Assembly (NCBI GenBank): GCA_016808115.1
Contig: JAEQBH010004432.1
Span: 62,001-126,000 of the forward strand
Origin: Tetrastigma voinierianum
Lineage: Eukaryota; Streptophyta; Magnoliopsida; Vitales; Vitaceae
Length of the DNA: 64,000 bases
Direction: 5' to 3'
The notes under the pieces were generated by a model. The model had not been told where the DNA came from and did not search any database. It worked only from the letters and a program-made list of their open reading frames with translations. How positions within the stretch are numbered: position 1 is the first letter of the stretch; the number at the start of each line of letters is the position of its first letter. This document shows, piece by piece, positions 10,437 to 20,620 of the stretch. The position numbers and the translations under genes were made by a program.

Positions 10437-11560
10437 GCGGAGATAGTCTAAGCCCGACCTCACGATGCGACACCACGTGTCCTAAAAAATCTCACTTGAT
10501 GAAGCCAAAACTCACTCACTTGCGAACTTAGCGTCTGTTTGATGAAGCGGTCTCTTAGGTTGTAAAAGCGATCCTCAGTGATACTCATGCTCCACTCATT
10601 TGGGGTAGATCAAGATGTCAACCATGAAGACTACGACAATCTGATCTAGATAGGGTTGGAACACCCTATGCATGAGGTCCATGGTACGGTGGCACATTCG
10701 TGTCAAGGGCATCCTTGTAAACTCAAAGTGCCCATAACGCGTCCTAAACGCCGTCTTAGGGATCTGTCTCCCTAACTCTTAGCTGATGATAACCGGTGCG
10801 AAGGTGCATCTTGGAGTGGACTCGCTCCTCTGCTTGGTCAAATAAATCATCAATCCTCATTAATATGTCTGGGTGCGGATCATAACCACGTTCCCACTTT
10901 ATAGTAGCCTTGGTCGAAGGGTCTTGCCCTTCTTCTTCGCAAATAGAACCGGAGCGCCCCATGGTGGGGTGCTCGATTACGATAAACCTTGTCCAGTGGC
11001 TCCTTTAAGCCCGGACTCGAGTTCAGCAGCTCAATGGGTTGCCATCCTATACTGAGTCATAGAGATGGGTGAATATACCAGGGTGTAACTCAGTACCGAA
11101 GTCTACATCCCTATGCGGAGGTAGTCCAGGTAGCTCATTTGGAAAACATCCACACATTCGCAAACTACTCGAGGTAGATCTAAGTTTGGTCTCACCTCGT
11201 CCTCTAGGGTAAGGTTCGCTAGCCCACCTTTCTTGTCACGACACTTGGACTCATTATCATGCAGGGAAAATATCGTCTTGCCCCCTGAAATACCACGGGT
11301 GCAGATCCTGGCGTGTGAAGCTGCAATCCTCCTCGCTCACAATCGATGAGCGACCACATGGTTATCGGCCAATCCATCCTCGGGGTGACCTCGAACTCGG
11401 CATCCGCAATCCTCGGAGTCCATTTTGTGAGTAGAGTCCGAAATCCTCTAACTGCAGCCTCGACCTATCATTCTTGTCGCCCTAATCCCTAGGGGAGACT
11501 CACGTACAACGGCTCCTCTAAGGTCTCTAGAGGTCCTTGCCCATCTCCCATCAGTATTTG
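10437..11560 (-). pseudogene. Protease and reverse transcriptase of family A, first unit (broken)
   Basis: Minus strand from about 11560: 'GQGPLETLEE', the protease-end signature 'EFEVTPRMDWP' (family form ...ILGMDWL) near 11370-11400, then RT: 'YRMA' near 11040, 'LLD/PLDKV' near 11000, 'KKKGKT'-like residues near 10940, 'RIDDLFDQAEERVHSKM' at 10810-10865, 'RTGYHQLRVRE' at 10770-10800, and a catalytic region near 10610-10640. There the usual F-V-D-D reads F-M-V-D, so the first catalytic aspartate is lost or misread. Multiple frameshifts. The protease active-site DTG/DSG is not present, because the N-terminal part of protease is missing. Confidence 0.75.
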
Positions 11561-11883
11561 GGCCTCATTCTCCTATCTAGAGCAGCGGCTAGTCTAATCC
11601 ACAGTCACGTCGGGTATCTCTTATAGCCTCCCAGCACTTTCTCGTTACTGCGTGAACCGATAGTCCCACCACCATCAAATCCTTACCCCAGTGAATGTTG
11701 GAGGATGATCATACAAACCTGCAGAGTTACTAGGATCTTCACGTCTACATGCTATACTAGCCCCGTGCTATAGCATTCGTTTATGGCCTACCGGCCTCGG
11801 CAAAGTCCAGCAGATCAAGCACATATTGTGCTGACCGGTGCCGGAGTGGAGCGTTATCTACGTCCTCGCCTCCTACCAGCCAT
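11561..11883 (-). pseudogene. Gag N-terminal fragment, first unit
   Basis: The start is the ATG at 11883 on the minus strand, reading MAGRRRGRR, an Arg/Gly-rich Gag beginning shared by the copies starting at 18856, 25103 and 55157. Further on the text resembles 'HHPPTFTG' (near 11700), the start of the Gag capsid region. The frame is soon lost. Only about 300 bp of gag remain before protease-like sequence, so most of the capsid region is missing here. Confidence 0.6.
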
Positions 11884-12465
11884 CTACATTGGTCAAATGG
11901 CATACGATTCATGTAATTTTCATTTCAGTCTAACTAGCAATGCAGATGCCAATTACTACTAGACTTGACAATTTGAACTAACTTAGTTCATTTCCTAAGT
12001 GGTAGCTAATTTCCAACCACTCGATTCATTTATTTTGATAAGGTTCTAAACTTTTCTTGTTCGTTTAAATTTAATTAAGGTCATAATTCCCAACCTTAGC
12101 ATTCACCCTTTTTCCTATACGCATTACACCATGCATATAATTTCGTACGCAACTACCCCGCAATCACCATTTCAAATGGTGGATTAAACCCAATCTGGTA
12201 TCTTTGAGCATATAAACCCGAGACAGCAATCATACACATAACCCAATGTATACGCAATCAATTTCGCGTTTAAAATATTGCTTTTAACGAAATTTTATTT
12301 TCAAAAATTTTGTTTTTGAAAATTTTATTTTTCGAAATTTTTATCAAAATTTATTTGATTTTTAAATAAATTTAAAATATATTTTTAGGAAAATTTATTT
12401 TACAATGAAACGATATTCATTTGGTGACTGGGAAAAATGTCAGTGAAAAACCAAGTTAAAGCAAG

Positions 12466-12700
12466 CGGGTGCACGAGCGCAGCCAGCCCGGCTGGCCCGG
12501 CCTGGCGCCTGAGGCGCGCCTAGGCAGCAGCAGCGGCGTGGTAGATGTCGTGGCCTCGAGCGCCGCCAGATGTCGTGGGTGCCCGGTAGCGTGATGTCGC
12601 GGGCGCTCCTGCCGTCGCGTGGCTGGCGCGGCGTTCTGCCTGCGCCCCATCGCCCGTGTCGCGACCGTGGCGTGTCGCGGCGCCCAGACACTGTCTTTGG
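12466..12700 (-). repeat. GC-rich island in family A leader, first unit
   Basis: Strongly GC-rich text ('ggctggcccggcctggcgcc', 'gtcgtggcctcgagcgccgc') between AT-rich blocks. Equivalent islands lie at 19440-19680, 24150-24430, 31375-31610 and 55500-55960. Long open frames here on both strands are an effect of GC content, not genes. Confidence 0.65.
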
Positions 12701-13059
12701 TCACAATACCCGGGTGTATTGCGACACAAAATTCCTCGTACTTTGCCCTTCCGGCCACAATACGGTTCGTTTGTATTACTGATACAATCAGTCGGCCCGA
12801 CCTCTTGCAATCTGATCCTAGCTGCTGTACACCTGTCCTGATACTTATGTTGCAATACCTTCATCCTCAAACTCTTTTGGTTGCAATCTGAGCCTTGCCT
12901 TGCAACACAAAATTTTCATTTCTCCTGTTGTGGCGTAGCCCATCAAATTCTGCTCAAAATTTTTTTGATTTTTCATTATAAATGAATTTTTTTTTTTTCA
13001 TTTATTTCGAAGTGGAAAAATCTCTAAAAATCACTAAATCATTTTTCCCATATAAGCAT

Positions 13060-13555
13060 AAATAAATTCATAAAATTTATTTTCTCCATTGTCTTAAATT
13101 TTACACCATATAAAATCTTAGAAAAATTATTTTCTCATCATAACCAAATAAATTTATAAAATTTATTTTCTTTTCGATTTTCTTTTTCTTGAAAAAATTT
13201 TCTCACCCAAATAAATTTATAAAAATTTATTTCCTTCCATTTTCTTCAAGATTTTACAACTTGTAAAATATTAGAAAGTATTTTCTTCAATTCTCATCAA
13301 ATAAATTTAGTAAAATTTATTTCTGTAGCTTAAATTCTTATATACATTCCAACAACCCAAATAAATTTAGAAAAATTTATTTTATTTAATTTTCGTCAGT
13401 TTTACATTGTAAAACCTTAAAAATTAAAATTCTTCACCTCTAAACCAAATAAATTTATGAAATTTATTTTCATTTCTTTATAAACCAAATAAATTTATAA
13501 AAATTTATTTTATTTTTCCTTTTTGTTCCAGGTTTTACACACTGTAAAAACCTCT
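13060..13555 (-). repeat. Tandem palindrome array in family A leader (about 150-bp unit)
   Basis: Palindrome P1 (aaataaatttataaaatttattt and variants) starts near 13060, 13146, 13209, 13299, 13359, 13446 and 13486. Palindrome P2 (ttttacann..tgtaaaa) lies near 13098, 13251, 13400 and 13533. Spacing of alternate P1 copies and of P2 copies is about 150 bp, so the unit is P1-P2-P1, repeated about 3.3 times. Each can form a hairpin. Related arrays exist in the other leaders. Confidence 0.8.
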
Positions 13556-14479
13556 TAAAAACTTCCCAACACATCATGGTTGTCCTAGGTGCTAACCACT
13601 AAGCACACAAACCATACATGGCTAAATCATGTTATACACACAATCACCAAATGATTCACACAACATTCAAGTTATGAATATTCTTCACACAACTAATTCA
13701 TCAAATCACACAAAACACATCAACACACGTGCACGTAGTGTCCTAATTTTGTCCCGTGATTTTCCTAGGTAATCCCATACCTAAACTCAACATCAAACCA
13801 CACCTAGTGGTGATGCTCTTCCTCAACCATGGCCTAAGCCCAAATTTTCTATCTGGGTTTTGCCTTAGCCCGACTCGAGGGTCGGGTTGACTACCCCGGA
13901 TCAGCATTCGGAATACAAGTGGAGGTCGGGTTGCAGACGCTCACTAGAAAATAAAATGAGAGTCTCCTTTGTACGGGGCTCACCCAAATACAAAGCCTGT
14001 ATAAACCTGTCTCCAATCAACAATATATACAATATATATATCAATACGGCCACTTGGGCCCATCATTTGTGCTCGACACATATATCGAACTATATCCAAT
14101 AGTTTCAAGAGTTAATATTTTTACTCTTAAACAATACATATATTAGATTAGAAATTCTAATACATGTACATATCGTCAAGCCAAAGCCTGTCAGGAAACT
14201 TTCTTCTAATCCCACGGTCTCTAGGATGAGCCGTCTCCTCGCTGCGCTCCACGTACTTTTGTAAAAGGGGATCACGGCCCGGGGTGAAGGCTAAAGAAGC
14301 TCGATGGGAGAATCGCCCTAAGTGGGCTACTCACCACCTAAGTGCAGTGCAATGTTCCAATTTAAACAAACATTCAAGCAAATGCATGATCCTACTTGAA
14401 TGTCTACATGACCAACTCGGATCCCGAGTCCTCACTTAGGCTCTCTCACACTTTCGCCCTAAGCCTTATGAGAATTATT

Positions 14480-14700
14480 ATTTTATTAGTGGACAACCCT
14501 CAGATGAATATATATCAATTGAAATGCTCAGACGATTGATATATATTATTTGTTCAATGGACTACCCTCAGGTGAATAATATCATTGAAGCTGCTCCGAC
14601 CGGTTGATATATTGTCGATTTAATTTGCCCTAGATAAATAAATATCAATGGGCCGCTCAGACGGGTTGATCATATTATTTGTTGGACTACCCTCACGAAT
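14480..14700 (-). repeat. Tandem hairpin repeat in LTR A2
   Basis: Three units of about 65-70 bp, each with 'actaccctc', an arm like aatatatatcaa (14508-14519), a short GC-containing loop, and the complementary ttgatatatatt (14536-14547). The loop consensus across copies resembles 'ttgggccgctccgacg'. Confidence 0.75.
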
Positions 14701-15203
14701 TTACATTTGCCAGACTACTCTCCGAGCAGTCTTTCTCTACAGACTTATACCATGCACTAACTCCTATATTCCTGGATGTTCCAGTGCATATGGAATGCAT
14801 GTATGCCAGTTCCAATATAGTCTAATCACATGCAAACATATCAACATGAATATATTCGCATAACATCCAATCACACAATCATGTCATGTAATTAATCAAT
14901 TCCAAGCATCAAAATTAGCTCTCTTGGGCTAATGATGTAATCATCTCAATGGCTATGCTCCTAATTATAATTCCATATAAATTGAGCAAATCTAATTTTT
15001 ATCCCCAATGGCCTATACACACAATTATATTCCATATAATTGTGACCTCATGTTAATACTCATTAAGCATTAACCCTATTGATTTCTACACAACACCCCG
15101 ACTCAAGTCATTCAATTCACACAAGTCAAATGCCCAAAACACATAGGATGATTTTATCCATTTCACCTGAAAACTTCGGGGCTGTTTTCACGGTCCCGAT
15201 AGG

Positions 15204-15415
15204 AAGTGGGCTGTCCACGGGCAGCCCATACTTCTCGATAGGTTCCTCTTGGTGGAACCGATTTTCCATTCCCCATTTCCTACCACCAATATATAACATA
15301 AGCCTTGAGCATAATTTGTTGAATAGAAAGTGCTGATCTGTTTCTCTCATTCAGTCCCCAAAACGGGGAAGTGGGCTGTCCACGGGCGGCCCACTCATCA
15401 GTTTCTAATTTTTTG
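15204..15415 (-). repeat. Direct duplication with GGGCTG...CAGCCC hairpin, LTR A2
   Basis: The phrase 'gaagtgggctgtccacgggc' occurs at about 15206 and 15368 in this LTR and again twice in A3 (about 21968 and 22120), each followed by a 'aaccgatttccat' phrase. It is not seen in A7/A8, marking an A2/A3 subfamily. Confidence 0.7.
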
Positions 15416-16416
15416 AAACCGATTTCCATAGCTAATCCCGGTCTCATACATGCCAACGCAAATTTAAAGCACAATCTCAACACAAGCAGCCACTGATTTT
15501 CTGGGGTTCACGGACCTTGAATGTCCAAAGAAATATTTTCCATAATTCGATCCCATGTTTGGGACCGACCAACAACCCATTCCCGGCATTTATTCATCAA
15601 GCACATGATTTAAGAAAATTCCAGAATTAAAGACGAACAGCCCCTCAGTTCTGGGCAGTCTCGGATGGTCAAAGAATTCCCAAGAAAATTCCAACAATTC
15701 GGTCCCATGTTTTGGGACCGATCAAACGGCCCCTCACGGCCTCAAACTAACCGAAACATCAAAAAAACACTTAAATGGGAGTAAAAACTCAAGTAGGGAG
15801 AAATTCCTACCTCTTGGAGTTGGTACTTCATAATTCGGGGTCCACGCGTAGCTGCTCAGCGTAGAGCCGTTTCCCCTTCTTGCTCAGGTCGGCCTTGACC
15901 GGTCAGATCACAAGATAACCTAGAGAAGGGGTGCTTCTCTCTGGAAGCCCCTCAAAATTGGTGGCTGCTGGAAAATCTGCTTCAAAATCACGTTTTCACA
16001 GCTGCTTTAATTGGAGAAGAAGACCACACATTTGCTATTTCGTCTTCAGATCACTTAAATCAACTCCATGGCGTACCATTTGTCCTGCTTTCTCGGTTGA
16101 TATTGACACTACCTCGAAGCCGTCCATTTTCATCATTTCTCTACTTATACCATATGGTACATGAGTACATGTTATATGTGGCTTTAGGTAAGCATCAGCA
16201 GATTTCACGAAAGGCACGAGAAAGATGCCTCGGCAGTGTGGTCAGACGTCTCAGTAGAAATTTTGCGGTGCTAACTAGATTTCGTGAGGCGATTCCAGCG
16301 GTACAATCCGTTTAGGTCATCCGGAGATCTATGATAAATGATTTCATAAGCATTACAAAATGTAATAAAATTACGATTTGCTTATATTCGAGAAGTGGAA
16401 TTTCTCGGGTCTTACA

Positions 16417-16455
16417 TTCTCCCCTCCTTAAAAAGAATTTCGTCCCGAAATTCGG
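16417..16455 (-). other. Polypurine tract, second chain unit
   Basis: 'ttctcccctcctt' at 16417-16429 is the complement of AAGGAGGGGAGAA, followed by 'aatttcgtcccgaaattcgg'. It directly touches LTR A2, proving a second internal region starts here. Confidence 0.8.
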
Positions 16456-17200
16456 GACAATCATATCACACACAACACGTGACCCTACACAGCCTTACTT
16501 GGTGTGTAGCTAACCTTTCCCGAGGTCACAAATCACCGACAATCGATGAACATCCAGCTCAATCCATGCCATGCATGACATCCATTTCTGGGAGCCTTGC
16601 CGGCTCGACAGCACCCGATACAATTTCAAAGGGGTATCTGACCTCAAGTCACCCCGACTCCTATCCTCAACTACAAGTCTACGTGATAACTGACGGTGTG
16701 TTTCATCTCGATCACATAACTCTTAGAGCACACTTGAGCCTCTTGCATTTACACAGTGGGGATATCTCCCAGAATTCTCTTACGCCACCCAACGGAGTTC
16801 TCACGGGGGATTCTGAGCCTGTGCTTTGCCCCACACTCACCATGAGGTGGTGAATGACCATCTCAGTGCACCCACATCTGTCTCCGATGCGTGTTGGTGC
16901 ACGAGAGCAGCGATAATGTCCTGCTTGTGACAACCCGATCCATTCACCGTGAGCGGGAATCTTAGAGATCTCTCACTCATAATCCAGGCCTGCTCCAGGT
17001 CAGCTCTCACCCTACGCCCTAGGGAAGAACATCTATACTTGGCTTCTCCTAAAGGCCTTAACCTCTAAGCCCCGAATCCAATGCCGTTAATCGGAGTATG
17101 ACTCGGCCCTGGTCTGATGCGACAACCGTGGTTGTCGACTCATCAATGCGACAATCAACAACCAATAGGTCTACTACCCTAAGGTCCACCACGCTTCCGA
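16456..17200 (-). other. Conserved unassigned block, second unit
   Basis: Second copy of the block described at 8196-8840. Here it directly precedes the polypurine tract, with no integrase, so this unit is a shorter, non-autonomous derivative. Stop-rich in all frames. A plus-strand open frame of 152 codons (16395-16853) is a chance shadow. Confidence 0.45.
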
Positions 17201-17700
17201 TGCGCAACTCGACCGCTCCCCGACTTCGACCCACACTCGACCCTTCGCCAATCTGCGGTCATTGAGAGTACAAGATAGCACCCTGAAACTGAACTAGTTC
17301 CTTCCGACCCGCACTAGGTGTATGAATGAATCAGATACCTTCATGTCCCATCGCCAATCGGGATCGCATCGCCCTAAAGGGTCTGATCCTCGTCTCCTGG
17401 GCAATCCCGCCACCATGCTCAACTCGGCCCTGGCCCCGAAACTAATGTGAAACAGAAGTCTTATGCCTCTTCTCCGAACTAGGAGAAAGCTGATCCTTCC
17501 TCTTGCTACCAACACCCGTACCCCGAGTGTTCCAAGTATCCTCAATCTCTCTACTGGCCGTGGTCGCCCCAACCATAGAGTTCATATCCCGTAGGCAAAG
17601 TCCCACGATCCTCGTCCCAACGGACAAATCTCTGCTTCTCCGCCTCGTGGTCTCCTATAATATCCGCACCAATCCCAAGAAACCACGATCTCAAGATTGA
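17201..17700 (-). pseudogene. Gag C-terminal-like fragment, second unit
   Basis: The clearest copy of this segment. Minus-strand text from about 17627 reads 'MNSMVGATTASREIEDTW', 'GTGVGSKRKDQ' and 'SSEKRHKTSVSH' (to about 17445), then 'SFGARAELSM'. This matches the late capsid to basic serine-rich linker of plant Gypsy Gag proteins that precedes the zinc knuckle. No CxxCxxxxHxxxxC knuckle is visible after it. It lies downstream of protease/RT-like sequence rather than upstream. Confidence 0.6.
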
Positions 17701-18530
17701 CACTTTGCCTTTCCAAACGATCGCTACCTCAACCTTTCTAGGTCGACCGACACTTAATGCTAACACCATGTCTCAAACTCACCCCGCAGAAGCCAAACTC
17801 GTGACTCATCGAACTCGCATAATCGATGAAACGGGCAATCGATTCGATCATAACTGCTCAACCCGGCTCAGAGCCACGATAGTCGGCGGGTCTCGCCTCT
17901 CTTCGCAACTAGAATCGGCGCCCATGGTGAAGTGCCTTGGCGACAAACCCTGTCCAACAGCTCCGAGCCTTTGACTCGAAGTTCCTGCAACTCAACCGGT
18001 GCCATCCTATGCGAGAGTCAGAGATGGGTGAACAACAGGCGTGAACTCAATACCGTAAGTCTATATCCCATGCAGGTAGTCCTCAGGTAGCCTATCCTGA
18101 AAACATCCAGCCAAACCGCGCACACTACCAAGTAGATCTGCGTTTGGCGTCTGTCCACCCTTCCTCTAGGGTAAGGCTCGCTAGCCAACCCGCTAATTGT
18201 CCCTGACACTTTGACTCAGATACGGCGTTTGGGCAAAATATCATACTTCGTCTCTCGAATACCACCGAGTACCGTCTTGTGTGTGTGGGGTTTTGCAATC
18301 GTCCCGCGCCTCACAATCGAGCACCACCCCGTAGGTTATCAGTCAATCCATCCTCAGGATGACCTCGAACTCTGACATGTCCATAATCCTCAGTCCACTG
18401 CGTGGTAGTGTCCTAGACTTAACTCGCAACCTCGACATATCGCATCTATTCTCGCCTAATCCTGGGGAGAATCTCAGCCACTAACTAATTCCTCTACAAC
18501 TTAGAGGTCCTTGCCCATTTCCACCATATT
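17701..18530 (-). pseudogene. Protease end and start of RT, second unit (internally deleted)
   Basis: Minus-strand landmarks: 'EFEVILRMDWLTDN' near 18340-18380 (end of protease), 'RMAPVELQEL' near 17990-18010, 'TSPWAPILVAK' near 17905-17935, then after a gap 'VSVDL...KVEVAIVWK' near 17705-17745, which is the RT thumb. The palm with the catalytic aspartates is absent between the last two, so this RT could not have worked. Confidence 0.6.
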
Positions 18531-18856
18531 TGGGCTCTCATTCTCTTAGCTAGAACGCAGCTGCCCATCCGGCCGCGTCGAGGTAATCTCCTTAGCCTCT
18601 AACACTTTCTCGATCCGTCAACTCCATGGTATACCAACATCTGATCTTTTCCCTATGGAATGCCCATATTTTTGATATGATGCCCCAAACCCCAAGGGTT
18701 ACTAGGATCTTCTTATCTAACTGCTTATACCAAACAGGCTATAGCATTCACTGTATCACCTACAACCCTAGCAGGCAAAGTGTACCTATCTCAACACCGG
18801 TGGTGTCGACCAAGACTCCCCGTGGACGCTCCATGTCCTCGCCCTCTACTAGCCAT
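18531..18856 (-). pseudogene. Gag N-terminal fragment, second unit
   Basis: Starts at the ATG at 18856 (minus), reading MASRGRGHGASTGS, preceded by the conserved 'atgttaattgtgtaa' context. Like the first unit it is truncated after about 300 bp, before any capsid core. Confidence 0.6.
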
Positions 18857-20620
18857 TTACACAATTAACATGGCACAAGAATCACATCTTTCATTTCGCC
18901 TAACTAGTAATGCAATACGACATTAATAGATTCTGACAACCCCGAACTCGAATCTGCTCATTTCTAAGGGTGCTAAATTCCAACCACTTAATTCATTTAA
19001 TTTATAAAATTTAGGCTCTGTTCATTTCAAGACTCAAATCCCTAAGGTCATAATTCCCAACCTTTAGCATTCACCCATTTTCCCATACGCATCACACCAT
19101 GCATATAATTCGCACGTTAACTACCGCGCAATCACCATTTCAAATGGTTAATCCAATACAAGATTCTAAGGCATAACCACGTACTCGAGACACTAATCAT
19201 ATACATAACTCAGTGTATACGTTAATCACTCGTTTAAATATTGTTTTCTAACAAAATTTTATTCTCAAAAAATTTTATTTTTGAAAATTTTATTTTTCAA
19301 AATTTTATAAAAAATTTATTTGATTTTATTTGATTTTATTTGAATTTAATAAATTTTTTTCCGAAAAAAATTTTATTTTACAATGAACAAGGTTCATTTG
19401 GTGACCTCAGAAAAAACGAGTCAAAACGGATCGAAATGGGCCGAGCGCACCAGTGCACCGCCTACAGCGCCAGCGCCAGCCGCCACCGCCCGCCTCACAA
19501 GGCCAAGCTCACAAGGCCATTGTCAAGGCCACATGGGCCTGTTTGCTGCCCACGCCTGGCCACACTACACAAGACGCCGACGCCGGCCTGCGCCTGGCCG
19601 CGCCTGCCGCCGCTTAGCGCCTGGGCCCGCCCACCGCGCGCCCGCCGCCGCGCCGCCAAGACGCCTACGCCCATGTCAGACAAGGTTGACAGCGGGCCTT
19701 CCCAAAGCTCATTATCACAACCCGCCGCTTTCACCAAACTCAGATGTAACATAAGACTCAGATACTCAGCCGGCTCTATTGCAATACAATTGCCCCTCTT
19801 GCAATACAAATGGGCAGTAGCCCATCAACTTTTCTGCACTAAATTTTTTTTTTTTTTTCTCATTTTTCACTTTAATTAAAATTTTTTTTCATTATTTCCA
19901 GCAATCTGGAAAAATTACAAAAAATCACAAAAATCTTTTTTTTTTTTTCCATTCTCTTTTACACTCAAATAAATTTACAAAAATTTATTTTCTCTATTTT
20001 TCTTAAATTTTACACTCCTTAAAACTTAGAAAATTATTTTCCTCATCTCATAAAATTTATAAATTTTATTTTTCTTTTCCAACAATTTAAAATTTTTCAC
20101 TCAAATAAATTTATAAAATTCTATTTTCTCCCTCCATTTTCTTCAATCCTCTTCCAATAAATTTATCAAATTCTATTTATTTATTTATTTTTTTTTTCCA
20201 ATTTTCCAACTTAGAAAATTATTTTCATCACTCCATTAGGCCAAATAAATTTATAAAATTTATTCTTTCATTTTCTATACATTCATGTGCTAATCACCAA
20301 GCACACATCATTTCACACTCACACAACATGGCAAACACACTATTTATCAACACCACAAAATCACACAAAACACACAACACAGGCGGCACGTAGTGTCCTG
20401 GGCTTTGTCCCGTGATTTTCCTAGGGTAATCCCATACCTATACTTATCATCAACCACACCTAGTGGCGATGTTCTTATCTCTAAGACTATGGCCTTAGCC
20501 TCCAAATCCTCAATCCTTAGGTTTCATATACCTATATTTCACATCAAACCACCTAGTGGGCGATGGATACCCAAACCCCAGCCCCTAGGTATTCTGTGAT
20601 ACCTTAAGCTCGATACCAAG
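18857..20620 (-). other. Family A leader, second unit
   Basis: Non-coding leader between LTR A3 and gag. It holds the GC-rich island at 19440-19680, the palindrome array with P1 copies near 19972, 20104, 20155 and 20243, poly-T tracts near 19842 and 19940, and the primer site next to the LTR. Open frames of 179 and 123 codons over the GC-rich part are compositional. Confidence 0.6.
20608..20619 (-). other. Primer-binding site, tRNA-Met type, second unit
   Basis: Sense strand 'ttggtatcgagct', one step from LTR A3, close to the TGGTATCAGAGC site complementary to plant initiator tRNA-Met. Confidence 0.65.

Larger units (their letters stand above)
11884..13865 (-). other. Long leader of family A, first unit
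   Basis: The roughly 2 kb between the 5' LTR (13866 upward) and the gag start carries no coding signal. It comprises, in sense order, a short conserved part with 'ccactaggtgtggtttgatg'-type text near 13795-13810, the palindrome array at 13060-13555, a GC-rich island at 12466-12700, an AT-rich 'aaaattttattt' stretch at 12260-12410, and a conserved 'cataacttaaacgcg...' part before gag. The primer-binding site next to the LTR is not recognisable. Confidence 0.6.
13866..16416 (-). mobile_element. Family A LTR copy A2, shared by two chain units
   Basis: Begins near 13866 in degraded '...gggtcgggttgactacc' and 'agtggaggtcgggttgcag' and ends in the diagnostic 'ctcgggtcttaca' at 16416. At about 2.55 kb it is longer than A7/A8 (2.0 kb), partly through an internal duplication at 15204-15415. 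Both sides are family A internal sequence: leader to the left, polypurine tract to the right. It therefore serves as 5' LTR of the first unit and 3' LTR of the second. Hairpin repeats lie at 14480-14700. Confidence 0.85.

Noticed and set aside
13060..13555. CRISPR-like regular repeats
   Set aside because: The units are palindromic AT-rich tandem repeats in a plant retroelement leader, without uniform unique spacers or cas genes.
16395..16853. 152-codon plus-strand open frame
   Set aside because: It runs from the LTR end through the polypurine tract into the unassigned block on the antisense strand; coincidental.
19340..19879. 179-codon Ala/Pro/Arg-rich open frame
   Set aside because: It spans the GC-rich island of a leader; several overlapping frames are open on both strands, which indicates base composition rather than coding.
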